Part shown: piece by piece, positions 56,606 to 64,000 of the stretch
How the letters are laid out: every line of letters begins with the position of its first letter
Numbering within the stretch: the stretch's first letter is position 1
NCBI GenBank assembly: GCA_001465025.1
Contig: LNDO01000098.1
Location: forward strand, 36,797-100,796
Direction: 5' to 3'
Source of the DNA: Pseudomonas sp. Ga0074129
GTDB lineage: Bacteria > Pseudomonadota > Gammaproteobacteria > Pseudomonadales > Pseudomonadaceae
Length of the DNA: 64,000 bases
Notes under the pieces: model-generated
What the model was told of the DNA's origin: nothing
Database searches by the model: none
What the model saw: the letters and a program-made list of their open reading frames with translations, nothing else
Program-made: the position numbers and the translations under genes

Positions 56606-57280
56606 TCAAGAGCGGAATAAACGGCTGTATTGGCGCTCGTGCGCCATGCTCGTCAGGGCCAGGCCAAAGGCGGCGCTGCCCCAGTGTTCGGGTTCGAGTT
56701 CGCTTGCCTGGTGCTGCGCGTGGTCAAGCAGCGGTAGCAACTGCGAGGTGAGGCGTTGCGCGGCTTGCTGGCCCAGCGGCAGGGTTTTCATCAGCACCGC
56801 CAGTTGGTTTTCCAGCCAGCCCCAGAGCCAGGCGGCGAGGGCGTCCTGCGGTGCGATCTGCCATGCCCGTGCGGCCAGCGCCCAGCCAACGGCCAGGCCG
56901 GGCTCATCCAGTTCGCTAAACAGCTGCTGCGCCTGCTGATCCAGCTCCGGCAAACCGCTAAGCAGTTGTTGCAGGGAGTAGCCCATCTGCCGGCTTTCCA
57001 GGCGCAGCTCGCGGGTTTCCCGGCTGGCCCGTTGCTGCTCGGCCAATGCACGCAGTTGCAGCCAGTCCTCGCTCGCGGCGGCCTGGCAATGGGCGAGCAG
57101 CAGCGGTGCTTCAAAACGGGCGAGATTGAGTAGCAACTGATCGGCAATCCAGCGTTGGGCGCTGTCTTCGTCATGCACCACGGCCTGTTCGACCGCCATT
57201 TCCAAGCCCTGCGAGTAGCTGTAGCCGCCGATGGGTAACTGCGGGCTGGCGATTCTTAATAATTGCCAGGCTTTATTCAT
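56606..57280 (-). CDS. ureF: Urease accessory protein UreF
   Basis: A 224-residue UreF, starting [32 protein letters not shown], the conserved N-terminus. It is all-helical and helps UreG load nickel into urease. It overlaps ureE by four bases (ATGA at 57277-57280), so translation is coupled. Confidence 0.96.
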   Translation of the reverse strand: MNKAWQLLRIASPQLPIGGYSYSQGLEMAVEQAVVHDEDSAQRWIADQLLLNLARFEAPLLLAHCQAAASEDWLQLRALAEQQRASRETRELRLESRQMGYSLQQLLSGLPELDQQAQQLFSELDEPGLAVGWALAARAWQIAPQDALAAWLWGWLENQLAVLMKTLPLGQQAAQRLTSQLLPLLDHAQHQASELEPEHWGSAAFGLALTSMAHERQYSRLFRS

Positions 57281-57777
57281 TTGCGTGCACCGAATTGATG
57301 CAGGCGCGGCGCGTAACTGAATTCGGCATCGCCGGCATGGGAGTGGTGATGGCCGCCACCGTAAGCGCCTTGTTCTGGCTGGTAGGGCGCTTCGATCAGC
57401 GTGACCGTCGCGCCGAGTTGTTCGAGCATGGCCTTGAGCACGTAATCATCCGGCAGGCGCAGCCAGCCATCACCGAGTTGCAAGGCGACATGGCGGTTAC
57501 CCAGGTGATAGGCGGCGCGCATCAGTTCAAAGGGGTTGGCGCAGGTGACGTGCAACAAGGGCTCGGGGCGGGCGACCACGCGGACAATGCGACCGTCCTC
57601 GGCTTGCAGGTATTCGCCATCGTGCAGCGCGGGTTGGCCGCGCTCAAGGAACAGGCCGACATCCTCACCGGTGCGGCTAAAGCAGCGCAGACGGCTTTTG
57701 CTGCGGGCTTCGAAGCTCAGTTCAAGTTCGGCATCCCAGTGCGGCTGGGCGGCAATACGGTTGTGGATCACCAACAT
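57277..57777 (-). CDS. ureE: Urease accessory nickel chaperone UreE
   Basis: A 166-residue UreE. The N-terminal domain contains LELSFEARSKSRLRCFSRTGEDVGLFLERG; the C-terminal metal domain has NRHVALQL, matching the conserved site, and the C-terminal tail GGHHHSHAGD is histidine-rich for nickel binding. It is the first gene of the ureE-ureF-ureG-ureJ run. Confidence 0.96.
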   Translation of the reverse strand: MLVIHNRIAAQPHWDAELELSFEARSKSRLRCFSRTGEDVGLFLERGQPALHDGEYLQAEDGRIVRVVARPEPLLHVTCANPFELMRAAYHLGNRHVALQLGDGWLRLPDDYVLKAMLEQLGATVTLIEAPYQPEQGAYGGGHHHSHAGDAEFSYAPRLHQFGARK

Positions 57778-57911
57778 GGGGCAGTTTCCGGCAGGTCAAT
57801 GCCGGTTTATAGAGCAAGGGGCTTGCCAAGCTGACGCATGGCCGATGATGCCGGGCCAGAGCCTTTTTCGGTGAGGTGTAAGAGTGGCTGGTGGGCTGTG
57901 GATTGGTGCGC

Positions 57912-58556
57912 TCAGTCTTTTTGCTGGCCTAAGCCTTGCCAATGTTTAGCCCCGATAAAGATAAAGCGCAGCTGTTCGATCATTTTGGCTTGAGGTGTGG
58001 CGAACTGCGGCAGCGCATTAGCCGGTGGGTCAATCAGCTCAGGCAAGGTGGCGAAGACGGTCTTGACGACCAAGTCTGCCAGCACGGTTTGTGCGGGGCG
58101 GTCGAAGTGCTGCAGCTTGGGCATCAGTGCCAGGTCGGCGACCAAGTCGGCGGTGATGCGTTCACGCAATGCGCCCACTGCTAGGCGAACCGGTAGTGAA
58201 CCGCCGTATTGCTCGCGGGCGAGAAAGACAAATTGCGAGCGGTTGGCCGCCACGGCATCGAGAAAGATGCGCACGGACGCGTCGATCACGCCGCCCAACT
58301 CAAATTCATGGTGGCGCACCTGGCGAATGGTGTCGCGAAAGGTTTCCCCCACTTCGGCCACCAGGGCCAGGCCCAGGGCGTCCATATCGGCAAAGTGGCG
58401 GTAGAAGCCGGTCGGCACAATGCCGGCGCAACGCGCGACTTCGCGCAGGCTCAGGCTGCCAAAGCCCCGGCCGCTGTCCATCAGGCTGCGGGCGGCTTCC
58501 ATCAGGGCGTGGCGGGTTTGCAGTTTTTGTTCGGCGCGCGGTTGTAGTGGTTTCAA
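57912..58556 (-). CDS. desT: TetR-family regulator of fatty acid desaturation DesT
   Basis: A 214-residue TetR-family repressor with N-terminal helix-turn-helix SLREVARCAGIVPTGFYRHFADMDALG (residues about 36-62). Position divergent from desC-desB and next to ureE is the same as in P. aeruginosa, where DesT senses the saturated/unsaturated acyl-CoA ratio and represses desCB. The operator AGTGAAC-GATT-GTTCACT lies upstream of desC. Confidence 0.87.
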   Translation of the reverse strand: MKPLQPRAEQKLQTRHALMEAARSLMDSGRGFGSLSLREVARCAGIVPTGFYRHFADMDALGLALVAEVGETFRDTIRQVRHHEFELGGVIDASVRIFLDAVAANRSQFVFLAREQYGGSLPVRLAVGALRERITADLVADLALMPKLQHFDRPAQTVLADLVVKTVFATLPELIDPPANALPQFATPQAKMIEQLRFIFIGAKHWQGLGQQKD

Positions 58557-58682
58557 ACGTTGAGGCTCGGCGTGTGCATTCAGCGCTGCACTCTAACAAA
58601 GCCAGCTTGCAGGCGTCGAACCATGACCGCGCAGCGGTTTGAGTGTACAAGTGTTGACCGAGTGGGTTTGCTCTGCCAGTCT

Positions 58683-58700
58683 AGTGAACGATTGTTCACT
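58683..58700. promoter_or_regulatory. DesT operator in the desC promoter
   Basis: AGTGAAC (58683-58689), a 4-nt GATT spacer and GTTCACT (58694-58700) form a perfect palindrome directly before the desC ribosome-binding site. The P. aeruginosa DesT operator has the same AGTGAAC half-site form. A TTGACC at 58654-58659 may be the -35 element. Confidence 0.75.
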
Positions 58701-58710
58701 GGAGTCCGTC

Positions 58711-59826
58711 ATGGCCCTTATTCCTTTTGCTTGGTTGCGCGCGCTAAAACCGCTGTTGTGGCCGCTGCGTGTGCTGGCTGCGCGGGGCTGGCTGCGTGAG
58801 GCTGACATTGATTTCTGCTTGGCGCGCATGCACCCGGCGCTGCGCCTGAATCGCGTTTTTGCCCGAGTTGCCGCGCGTCAGTGGGTGGCTGAAGACATGC
58901 TCCAACTCAGCCTGCAGGCCAACGGCAACTGGGCCGGTGCAACGCCTGGCCAGCACCTGCAACTGTTTGTCGAGCGCGAGGGTGTGCGCCTGAGTCGCAC
59001 CTACAGCCTGACATCCGTACAGCCCGGCGGACGCTTACAGGTGGCGATTAAGCTTCAGGCCGGTGGTCGTGTTTCGCCTTTTTTACTTGAGCATCTGGCT
59101 GTTGGCGATCTGCTTGAGCTGGGCCCGGTGCAAGGTGAGATGAACTGGCCTCAAGCGAATGAAGGCGTGCTGCTGCTGGCGGCAGGCAGCGGTATCACGC
59201 CGCTGCTGGGGTTGCTGCGCCAGGCGCTGGCAAAGGGTTTCAGCGCACCGATTACGTTGCTGCATTACGTGCGTGAGCAAGGTCAGCGCGCCTTTGTCGA
59301 GGAGTTGCAGGCCTTGCAGGGGCAATATGCCAACTTGCAGGTGCAGTGGTCGCTGACCGCCGAAGCGAATGAGGCTGCCGTGTTGAACGGACGTTTTAAC
59401 GCCGCGCATCTACAGGCGCTTAATGCGACAGCACCCGGCAATGTGCTGGCGTGCGGCCCGGCTGGGTTTGTCAGCCAGGTGCAGCAGTGGTGGCAGGGCG
59501 CTCAACTGCCCGGTGTGCTTCAGGTCGAGGCGTTCACTCCGCCCGCGTTATTGGCGCTGGATGGCGTACGCGCGGTGCAACTGGGCTTTGCGCGCAGTCA
59601 TCAGCAGCGGCCCGCAGACAATCAGCGCAGCCTACTCGAATGGGCCGAGGCACAGGGGCTGCAGCCGGCGCATGGTTGCCGTCAGGGTATCTGCGCCAGT
59701 TGCACCTGCACCTTGCTCAGCGGCACGGTGCGCGACATGCGCAGCGGCGCCTTGTTCAGCGAACCCGGCCAACCGATCCGCCTGTGCGTCAGCGCGGCCC
59801 ATTCGGATGTTGAAATTGATCTCTAA
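58711..59826 (+). CDS. desC: Ferredoxin reductase-like electron donor DesC
   Basis: A 371-residue flavoprotein with an FNR-type FAD domain (TYSLTSVQPGGRLQVAIKLQAGG, about residue 95-115), an NAD(P)H domain (LLLAAGSGITPLLGLLRQAL) and a C-terminal plant-type 2Fe-2S domain with cysteines in GCRQGICASCTCTLLSGTVRD (about residue 325-345). It passes electrons to the desaturase DesB encoded next. Start ATG 58711 is preceded by GGAG. Confidence 0.92.
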   Translation: MALIPFAWLRALKPLLWPLRVLAARGWLREADIDFCLARMHPALRLNRVFARVAARQWVAEDMLQLSLQANGNWAGATPGQHLQLFVEREGVRLSRTYSLTSVQPGGRLQVAIKLQAGGRVSPFLLEHLAVGDLLELGPVQGEMNWPQANEGVLLLAAGSGITPLLGLLRQALAKGFSAPITLLHYVREQGQRAFVEELQALQGQYANLQVQWSLTAEANEAAVLNGRFNAAHLQALNATAPGNVLACGPAGFVSQVQQWWQGAQLPGVLQVEAFTPPALLALDGVRAVQLGFARSHQQRPADNQRSLLEWAEAQGLQPAHGCRQGICASCTCTLLSGTVRDMRSGALFSEPGQPIRLCVSAAHSDVEIDL

Positions 59827-59843
59827 CTCTTCAGGTGCTCCCC

Positions 59844-60932
59844 ATGCGTGCTGATCGCGAACTGTCTGTGGATGAAATGAATGCCTTCGGCGCGGAGCTG
59901 GACGCCCTACGCCAACGCACCCTAGCTGACCTGGGTGAGGCGGACGCGCGTTATATCCGGCGTATCCGCGCGGCCGTGCGCTTTTGCTGCTGGAGCGGGC
60001 GTGGCTTGCTGATGCTGGGTTGGTTTCCCCCGACCTGGCTGCTTGGCACGGCGCTGCTGGCGCTGGGCAAGATTCTGGAAAACATGGAGTTGGGGCATAA
60101 CGTCATGCACGGCCAGTACGACTGGATGAACGACCCCGAACTGGCCGGGCGCACCTATGAATGGGACATTGCCGGGCCGAGCGATTTCTGGCGGCACACC
60201 CACAACCATGTGCACCACACCTGGACCAATGTGCTGGGCATGGACGATGACGTCGGCTATGGGCTGGTGCGCTTGTTTCCTGAACAGCGCTGGAAGCCAT
60301 TTTACCGCTGGCAGCCGCTGTGGGTGACGATTCAGGCCGTGCTGTTTCAGTACTCGGTGGCGATTCAGCACCTGCGTCTGGATAAGGTCTACAAGGGCAG
60401 GCTGAGCAAAGATGAGGCGCGCCCGCTGATCAAACAGTTCAACGCCAAGGTGCTGCGCCAGTGGGGCAAGGATTATCTGGCCTTCCCGCTGCTGGCGCTG
60501 CTGATCGGCGCTAATGCGCTGGCGGTGTTGGCGGGTAATGCGCTGGCCAACCTGATCCGTAACCTGTGGACCTTTACCGTGATTTTTTGCGGTCACTTCA
60601 CCGAGCAGGCGGCGGTGTTCAGCAAAGAGTCGGTGGTCGGCGAGAGCCGTGGCCATTGGTACCTGCGCCAGTTGCGCGGTTCCAGCAATTTGAACGGCGG
60701 GCCGCTGTTTCACATCCTCACCGGCAACCTCAGCCATCAGATCGAGCATCACCTGTTTCCTGATTTGCCGGCCCGTCGCTATGCCGCGCTGGCCGTTGAA
60801 GTGCGCACCATCGCCGAGCGTTATGGTCAGGTCTACAACAACGGCAGCCTGTGGCGGCAGTTCAAGACGGTTCTCACGCGTATCTGGATCTACCGCCTGC
60901 CGCCTTCAGTGGTGACGCCGCAAGCGGTGTGA
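59844..60932 (+). CDS. desB: Acyl-CoA delta-9 desaturase DesB
   Basis: A 362-residue membrane fatty acid desaturase with the histidine boxes HNVMHGQYDW, HTHNHVHH and HQIEHHLFPDL, which hold the di-iron centre. It inserts a double bond in acyl-CoA, letting the cell desaturate exogenous fatty acids. It is 17 bp downstream of desC and is regulated with it by DesT. Confidence 0.94.
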   Translation: MRADRELSVDEMNAFGAELDALRQRTLADLGEADARYIRRIRAAVRFCCWSGRGLLMLGWFPPTWLLGTALLALGKILENMELGHNVMHGQYDWMNDPELAGRTYEWDIAGPSDFWRHTHNHVHHTWTNVLGMDDDVGYGLVRLFPEQRWKPFYRWQPLWVTIQAVLFQYSVAIQHLRLDKVYKGRLSKDEARPLIKQFNAKVLRQWGKDYLAFPLLALLIGANALAVLAGNALANLIRNLWTFTVIFCGHFTEQAAVFSKESVVGESRGHWYLRQLRGSSNLNGGPLFHILTGNLSHQIEHHLFPDLPARRYAALAVEVRTIAERYGQVYNNGSLWRQFKTVLTRIWIYRLPPSVVTPQAV

Positions 60933-61030
60933 AGACGCGCGTACGTAACCTTCCATGGTTATGCTGGTCATAAGGTTGAGCGGGCGCAGTTGTGCTGCGC
61001 TCAACACCCTGACTACCAGGAAGGTTATCC

Positions 61031-61921
61031 ATGACATCGTCATCTACTCCCCGTTACCCCTTAGTTCTCGTCCCCGGTCTGCTCGGCTTTATCAGCTTGC
61101 TCGGTTATCCGTACTGGTACGGCATTGTCAGCGCGTTACGCCGGTTGGGCGCGACGGTGTTTCCGGTGCTGGTGTCATCGGTGCATTCCACCGAGGTGCG
61201 CGGTGAGCAATTGCTGCTGCGCATCGCCGATGTGTTGGCGCAAACCGGGGCTGAAAAGGTGCACCTGATCGGCCATAGCCAGGGCGCGCTGACGGCCCGT
61301 TATGCCGCCGCGCTCAAGCCTGAGTGGGTGGCGTCCGTCACTTCGGTGGCCGGGCCTAATCAGGGGTCGGAGCTGGCGGATTTTCTCGCCCGTAAAGCGC
61401 CACACGGCAGCCTGCGTGAACGTGCACTGAGTGCGCTGCTGCGTGCTGTAGCCCGGTGCATGGCCTGGCTGGAGCGCGGGTATAAGGGTGAACCGCTGCC
61501 GATGGATGTGGCAGCGGCGCAGCAATCGCTAAGCACCGAAGGCGTCGCGGCTTTCAATACGCAGCATCCGCAGGGCTTGCCTGAAGTCTGGGGCGGTGAA
61601 GGTGCGGCTGAGGTCAACGGCGTGCGTTACTACTCCTGGTCCGGCACTATCCAGCCGGGTATTACCAATAAAGGCGGTAACCGCTTTGACGGGCCGAATA
61701 TCGCCTGCCGCCTTTTTGCGCGCACCTTCACGCGTGAGGTGGGGCAGTGTGATGGCATGGTCGGGCGTTACAGCTCGCACTTGGGCACGGTGATCGGTGA
61801 TCAGTACCCGCTGGATCACTTCGATATCATCAATCAGACCTTTGGCCTGGTCGGCAAGGGAGCCGAGCCGGTCAAGCTGTTTGTGGAACACGCTCAACGG
61901 CTGGCTGCTCAAGGGCTTTAG
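61031..61921 (+). CDS. Family I.1-type triacylglycerol lipase without evident signal peptide
   Basis: A 296-residue alpha/beta hydrolase of Pseudomonas lipase type. It starts with RYPLVLVPGLLGFISLLG, has the nucleophile elbow GHSQGALTARYAAAL (Ser about 86), the acid and calcium region QCDGMVGRYSSHLGTVIGD and the catalytic histidine in DHFDIINQTFGLVGKG. No signal peptide precedes the catalytic domain (N-terminus MTSSSTPRYPLVLV), unlike secreted LipA, and no lif foldase gene is nearby. Cytoplasmic location or foldase-independent export is thus inferred. Confidence 0.88.
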   Translation: MTSSSTPRYPLVLVPGLLGFISLLGYPYWYGIVSALRRLGATVFPVLVSSVHSTEVRGEQLLLRIADVLAQTGAEKVHLIGHSQGALTARYAAALKPEWVASVTSVAGPNQGSELADFLARKAPHGSLRERALSALLRAVARCMAWLERGYKGEPLPMDVAAAQQSLSTEGVAAFNTQHPQGLPEVWGGEGAAEVNGVRYYSWSGTIQPGITNKGGNRFDGPNIACRLFARTFTREVGQCDGMVGRYSSHLGTVIGDQYPLDHFDIINQTFGLVGKGAEPVKLFVEHAQRLAAQGL

Positions 61922-62244
61922 GCGTCGCCTAACTCGACCCAAATAGCCTGATCATCCTCGTGAATGGCGATTGCCTGTAGGGATTGCCCGGCGCAGGGAC
62001 CGGCGACGCACTCGCCAGAATCAATCAGAAACAGCGCGCCATGGGTGGCACACTGAATCAGGCTGGCGCTGACATCGAGAAATTGGTCGGGCTGCCATTC
62101 CAGCGGGATGCCACGGTGCGGGCAGCGATTGCGATAGGCATACAGTTGGCCGTCCTTGCGCACGGCAAATAACTGCTCTGTAGCTCTTTCGAAGCCCCGG
62201 CTCTGGCCTTCGGCCAACTCATCCGGTGCACATAATCGCAACAT
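61918..62244 (-). CDS. Rieske [2Fe-2S] domain protein
   Basis: A 108-residue stand-alone Rieske protein. Ligands appear as CPHRG (about residues 41-45) and CATHGALF (about residues 65-72). It starts MLRLCAPDELAEGQSRGF, the pattern of small Rieske ferredoxins that feed electrons to oxygenases or nitrite reductases. Its stop overlaps the convergent lipase stop by four bases. No oxygenase is adjacent; the nearby desC-desB pair has its own ferredoxin domain. Confidence 0.88.
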   Translation of the reverse strand: MLRLCAPDELAEGQSRGFERATEQLFAVRKDGQLYAYRNRCPHRGIPLEWQPDQFLDVSASLIQCATHGALFLIDSGECVAGPCAGQSLQAIAIHEDDQAIWVELGDA

Positions 62245-62347
62245 GGGAACCTCCTCGACAGGCCGGCATTATGCCGCTCTGGCGCGGAAGTGAAAGAGGA
62301 GGGCGCATCCTTGCGCCAAGTGGAACGCGTTGCACAGCTGCGGTGGA

Positions 62348-63910
62348 TCAGATTTCCCAGATCAGGTTGACGGCGGCGTGGCGGCCCGTCTGGCTGAAGC
62401 GGTCGAGGGCTACGGATTGGCTGTCCAAGCCTTGAACATCGCCCCACTGCCAGTACTGTTTGTCGGTCAGGTTATACAGGCCGCCATTAACCGAGAACTG
62501 TTCGCTAACCTGCCACCAGCCGTTGAGGTCAAGTGTGCCGTAGCCGGAAGGTGCGAACTGCTCGTTGATCCGCGCCGCGGCCGCTTGGCTGTCATCAATC
62601 CGCTCCTTAGCGGCAACCAATGTCCAGGTCAGGCCTGCACCGTAGTTGCTGCTGGGTGCGGTGTAATCGATACCCATGACGGCTTTCAGTGGATCGACGC
62701 TATTGAGCGCGTTGCCACTTTCGTGATCCTTGCCGCGTGCATAGGCGATGGCACCGGTTGCGCGGAAGCCGTTGAGCCCCCACTGGTCAAGGAACAGTTC
62801 ACCTTTGGCCTCGGCACCGCGAATGGTGGTGCGGTCAAGGTTCTGTTGCTGATAAGTCAGCAGGCCAGCGCCGGTTGGATCAGCCGTGGTGACTTGCTCG
62901 ATAAAATCTTTGTAGCGGTTGTAGAACAACGCCACAGAGACGCTGCCCTGATCATATTTGCCGCGCAGACCGATTTCGTAGCTGTCACTGTTTTCCGCTT
63001 TCAGGTTGTTGTTGGCCAGGTACTGGTAGCCATGCCCCGGGTTGGAAAACTCTCCGTAGATATCCACCGCTTCCGGCGTTTTGAAGCCTGCCGCGTATTG
63101 GCCGTAGACGCTGTGGGTGCCGTCGAGGTCGTAGGTCACGCCCAGTTTGGGTGAAAACGCGTGATCGCTGTAATTGGACGGATTCTGGTCCTGGCGATTG
63201 GCGTTGAGGTACTCGGGCGTGACGTCAGGTTTGAGTGTGTAGTGGTCGTAGCGCAGGCCCGGCAGCAAGGTCCAGCGACCGATTTCGATGCTGTCCTGAA
63301 CGAAGAACGCGTACTGCACGGTGGTCGGGTCGGGGAAGTCGCTGAGGGGCAGGCGCTCTGCCGTTGGCGAAACAGGCACGGCTGCGCCGGTATCGGTGAA
63401 AATCTCACCGCCCTTGCGCAGGTTGCTGTTTTCCAGGTGCTTGGCATCCAGGCCATAGATCAGCGTGTGATTGGCGTTGCCGGTTTGGAACTGCTTGTCG
63501 AATTGGACATTCAGGCTCCAGAGGTCTTCCTCGTAACGTGAGTCGCGGGTGCGATAGCGTTCGCGGGTGCCTGGCGTTGGTGTGGGGGCGGCGTTAGCGG
63601 CGGTCCACACGCGGCGGGTTTGTTCGGTTTGCTGGCGTATTTGACTGTTCTGATAGCTCAGTTGCCAGTTCACGTTATCCACAGCGGCCAGATCCAGGGC
63701 GAAGCGGTGTTGCAGGCTGATACGTTCACGATCCGTGCTGTCCTTGGCACCGCTGGTGTCGATCAATGCATTGCTGCGCATCGGGGCAAAGGTCACGGTG
63801 GAGCTGAACGAACCATGCTCATTGAGCACTTGGCTGTCGACATCACTCTGCAAGCGCTCATAGGCCAGTTGCAGGCGATCAGTGTCGTTGTAGTTCCAGC
63901 CCGCCTGAAT
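62348..63910 (-). pseudogene. TonB-dependent receptor, 5' part missing at a junction
   Basis: About 520 residues of beta-barrel from a TonB-dependent outer membrane receptor. The strand pattern is clear in WTLLPGLRYDHYTLKPDVT, AFSPKLGVTYDLDGTHSVYGQYAAGFKTP and NLKAENSDSYEIGLRGKYDQG, like haemoglobin/haem-type receptors. The plug domain, TonB box and signal peptide, expected before it, are absent: the frame is open back to 63910 (IQAGWNYNDTDRLQLAYERL) and is then met by TGA at 63911-63913. The sequence to the right is not receptor-like, so the gene is truncated or split by an insertion. Confidence 0.8.
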
Positions 63911-64000
63911 TCATAGAATAAGTGCAACGCTTGAAACGATAGGCAGAGGGCCAGCCACCGGTAGAATCCAGGCTCTCACACCAAAGGATTCAAGCGCAGA
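63911..64000. mobile_element. Possible end of an insertion sequence interrupting the receptor gene
   Basis: The 90 bp beyond the receptor break show no receptor coding sequence. They contain short inverted motifs (CGCTTGAA at about 63938 and TTCAAGCG at about 63989), as an IS end with a transposase start just outside the window might. The identification rests on the abrupt loss of coding frame; no transposase is visible. Confidence 0.35.

Overview
The window is GC-rich gammaproteobacterial chromosome, almost certainly Pseudomonas sensu lato. Family-level reasons: the ureE-ureF-ureG cluster lies beside desT/desC-desB as in P. aeruginosa; a small-protein/CbrA/CbrB cluster is present; moaC-moaD-moaE, sbcD-sbcC, PIN-PhoH and a SOS-type polB have Pseudomonas-like sequences; and several palindromic repeats typical of the genus are scattered between genes. 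Most of the window is ordinary core genome, densely packed in short operons on both strands.

Layout. 1-5500: the end of an EamA permease, polB (DNA polymerase II) behind a clear LexA box, and rlhA (23S rRNA hydroxylation). 5.7-7.4 kb: a YefM-YoeB toxin-antitoxin pair followed by an AT-rich accessory island with one secreted protein of unknown function and a broken gene remnant. 7.4-10 kb: a minus-strand run (small membrane protein, SDR, unknown protein, yaaA). 10-14.4 kb: a metal (CDF) transporter with a MerR-type promoter but an in-frame stop, PhoH2, and moaC-moaD-moaE. 14.5-21.7 kb: truncated haemoglobin, LapC/YejM-like sulfatase, a frameshifted FAD oxidoreductase, a GlxA-type regulator, an NTF2-fold protein, a MITE-like element, a GIY-YIG protein, a GST-like protein and a glutaredoxin. 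21.8-27.2 kb: metallopeptidase, PPK2, yejK, TAXI binding protein and yjeH, all on the minus strand. 27.3-36.7 kb: AsnC regulator, sbcDC, several orphan periplasmic binding proteins and an ABC1/UbiB kinase. 36.9-42.7 kb: rlmF, cbrB, cbrA and a small cbrX-like gene. 42.9-45.2 kb: a coupled pair of lipoproteins (beta-helix protein and dihaem cytochrome c). 45.5-52.4 kb: a three-gene transglutaminase / DUF2126 / ATP-grasp-alpha-E operon with a candidate sigma-54 promoter. 52.4-55.1 kb: DUF808 protein, an 814-bp noncoding region with a three-module array of DnaA-box-like sites, and a glycerophosphodiesterase. 55.4-57.8 kb: urease accessory genes. 57.9-62.2 kb: desT, desC-desB, a lipase and a Rieske protein. 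62.3-64 kb: the C-terminal two thirds of a TonB-dependent receptor, cut off at a junction near the right edge.

The items most worth a second look are: (i) the three ungapped repeat modules with DnaA-box-like sites at 53685-54160; (ii) the transglutaminase/ATP-grasp operon, a conserved but functionally unassigned peptide-modification system, here with a -24/-12 promoter; (iii) the beta-helix/dihaem cytochrome lipoprotein pair; (iv) several genes caught in decay (CDF transporter nonsense codon, FAD oxidoreductase frameshift, receptor truncation, island remnant). I saw no CRISPR array, rRNA, tRNA or prophage.
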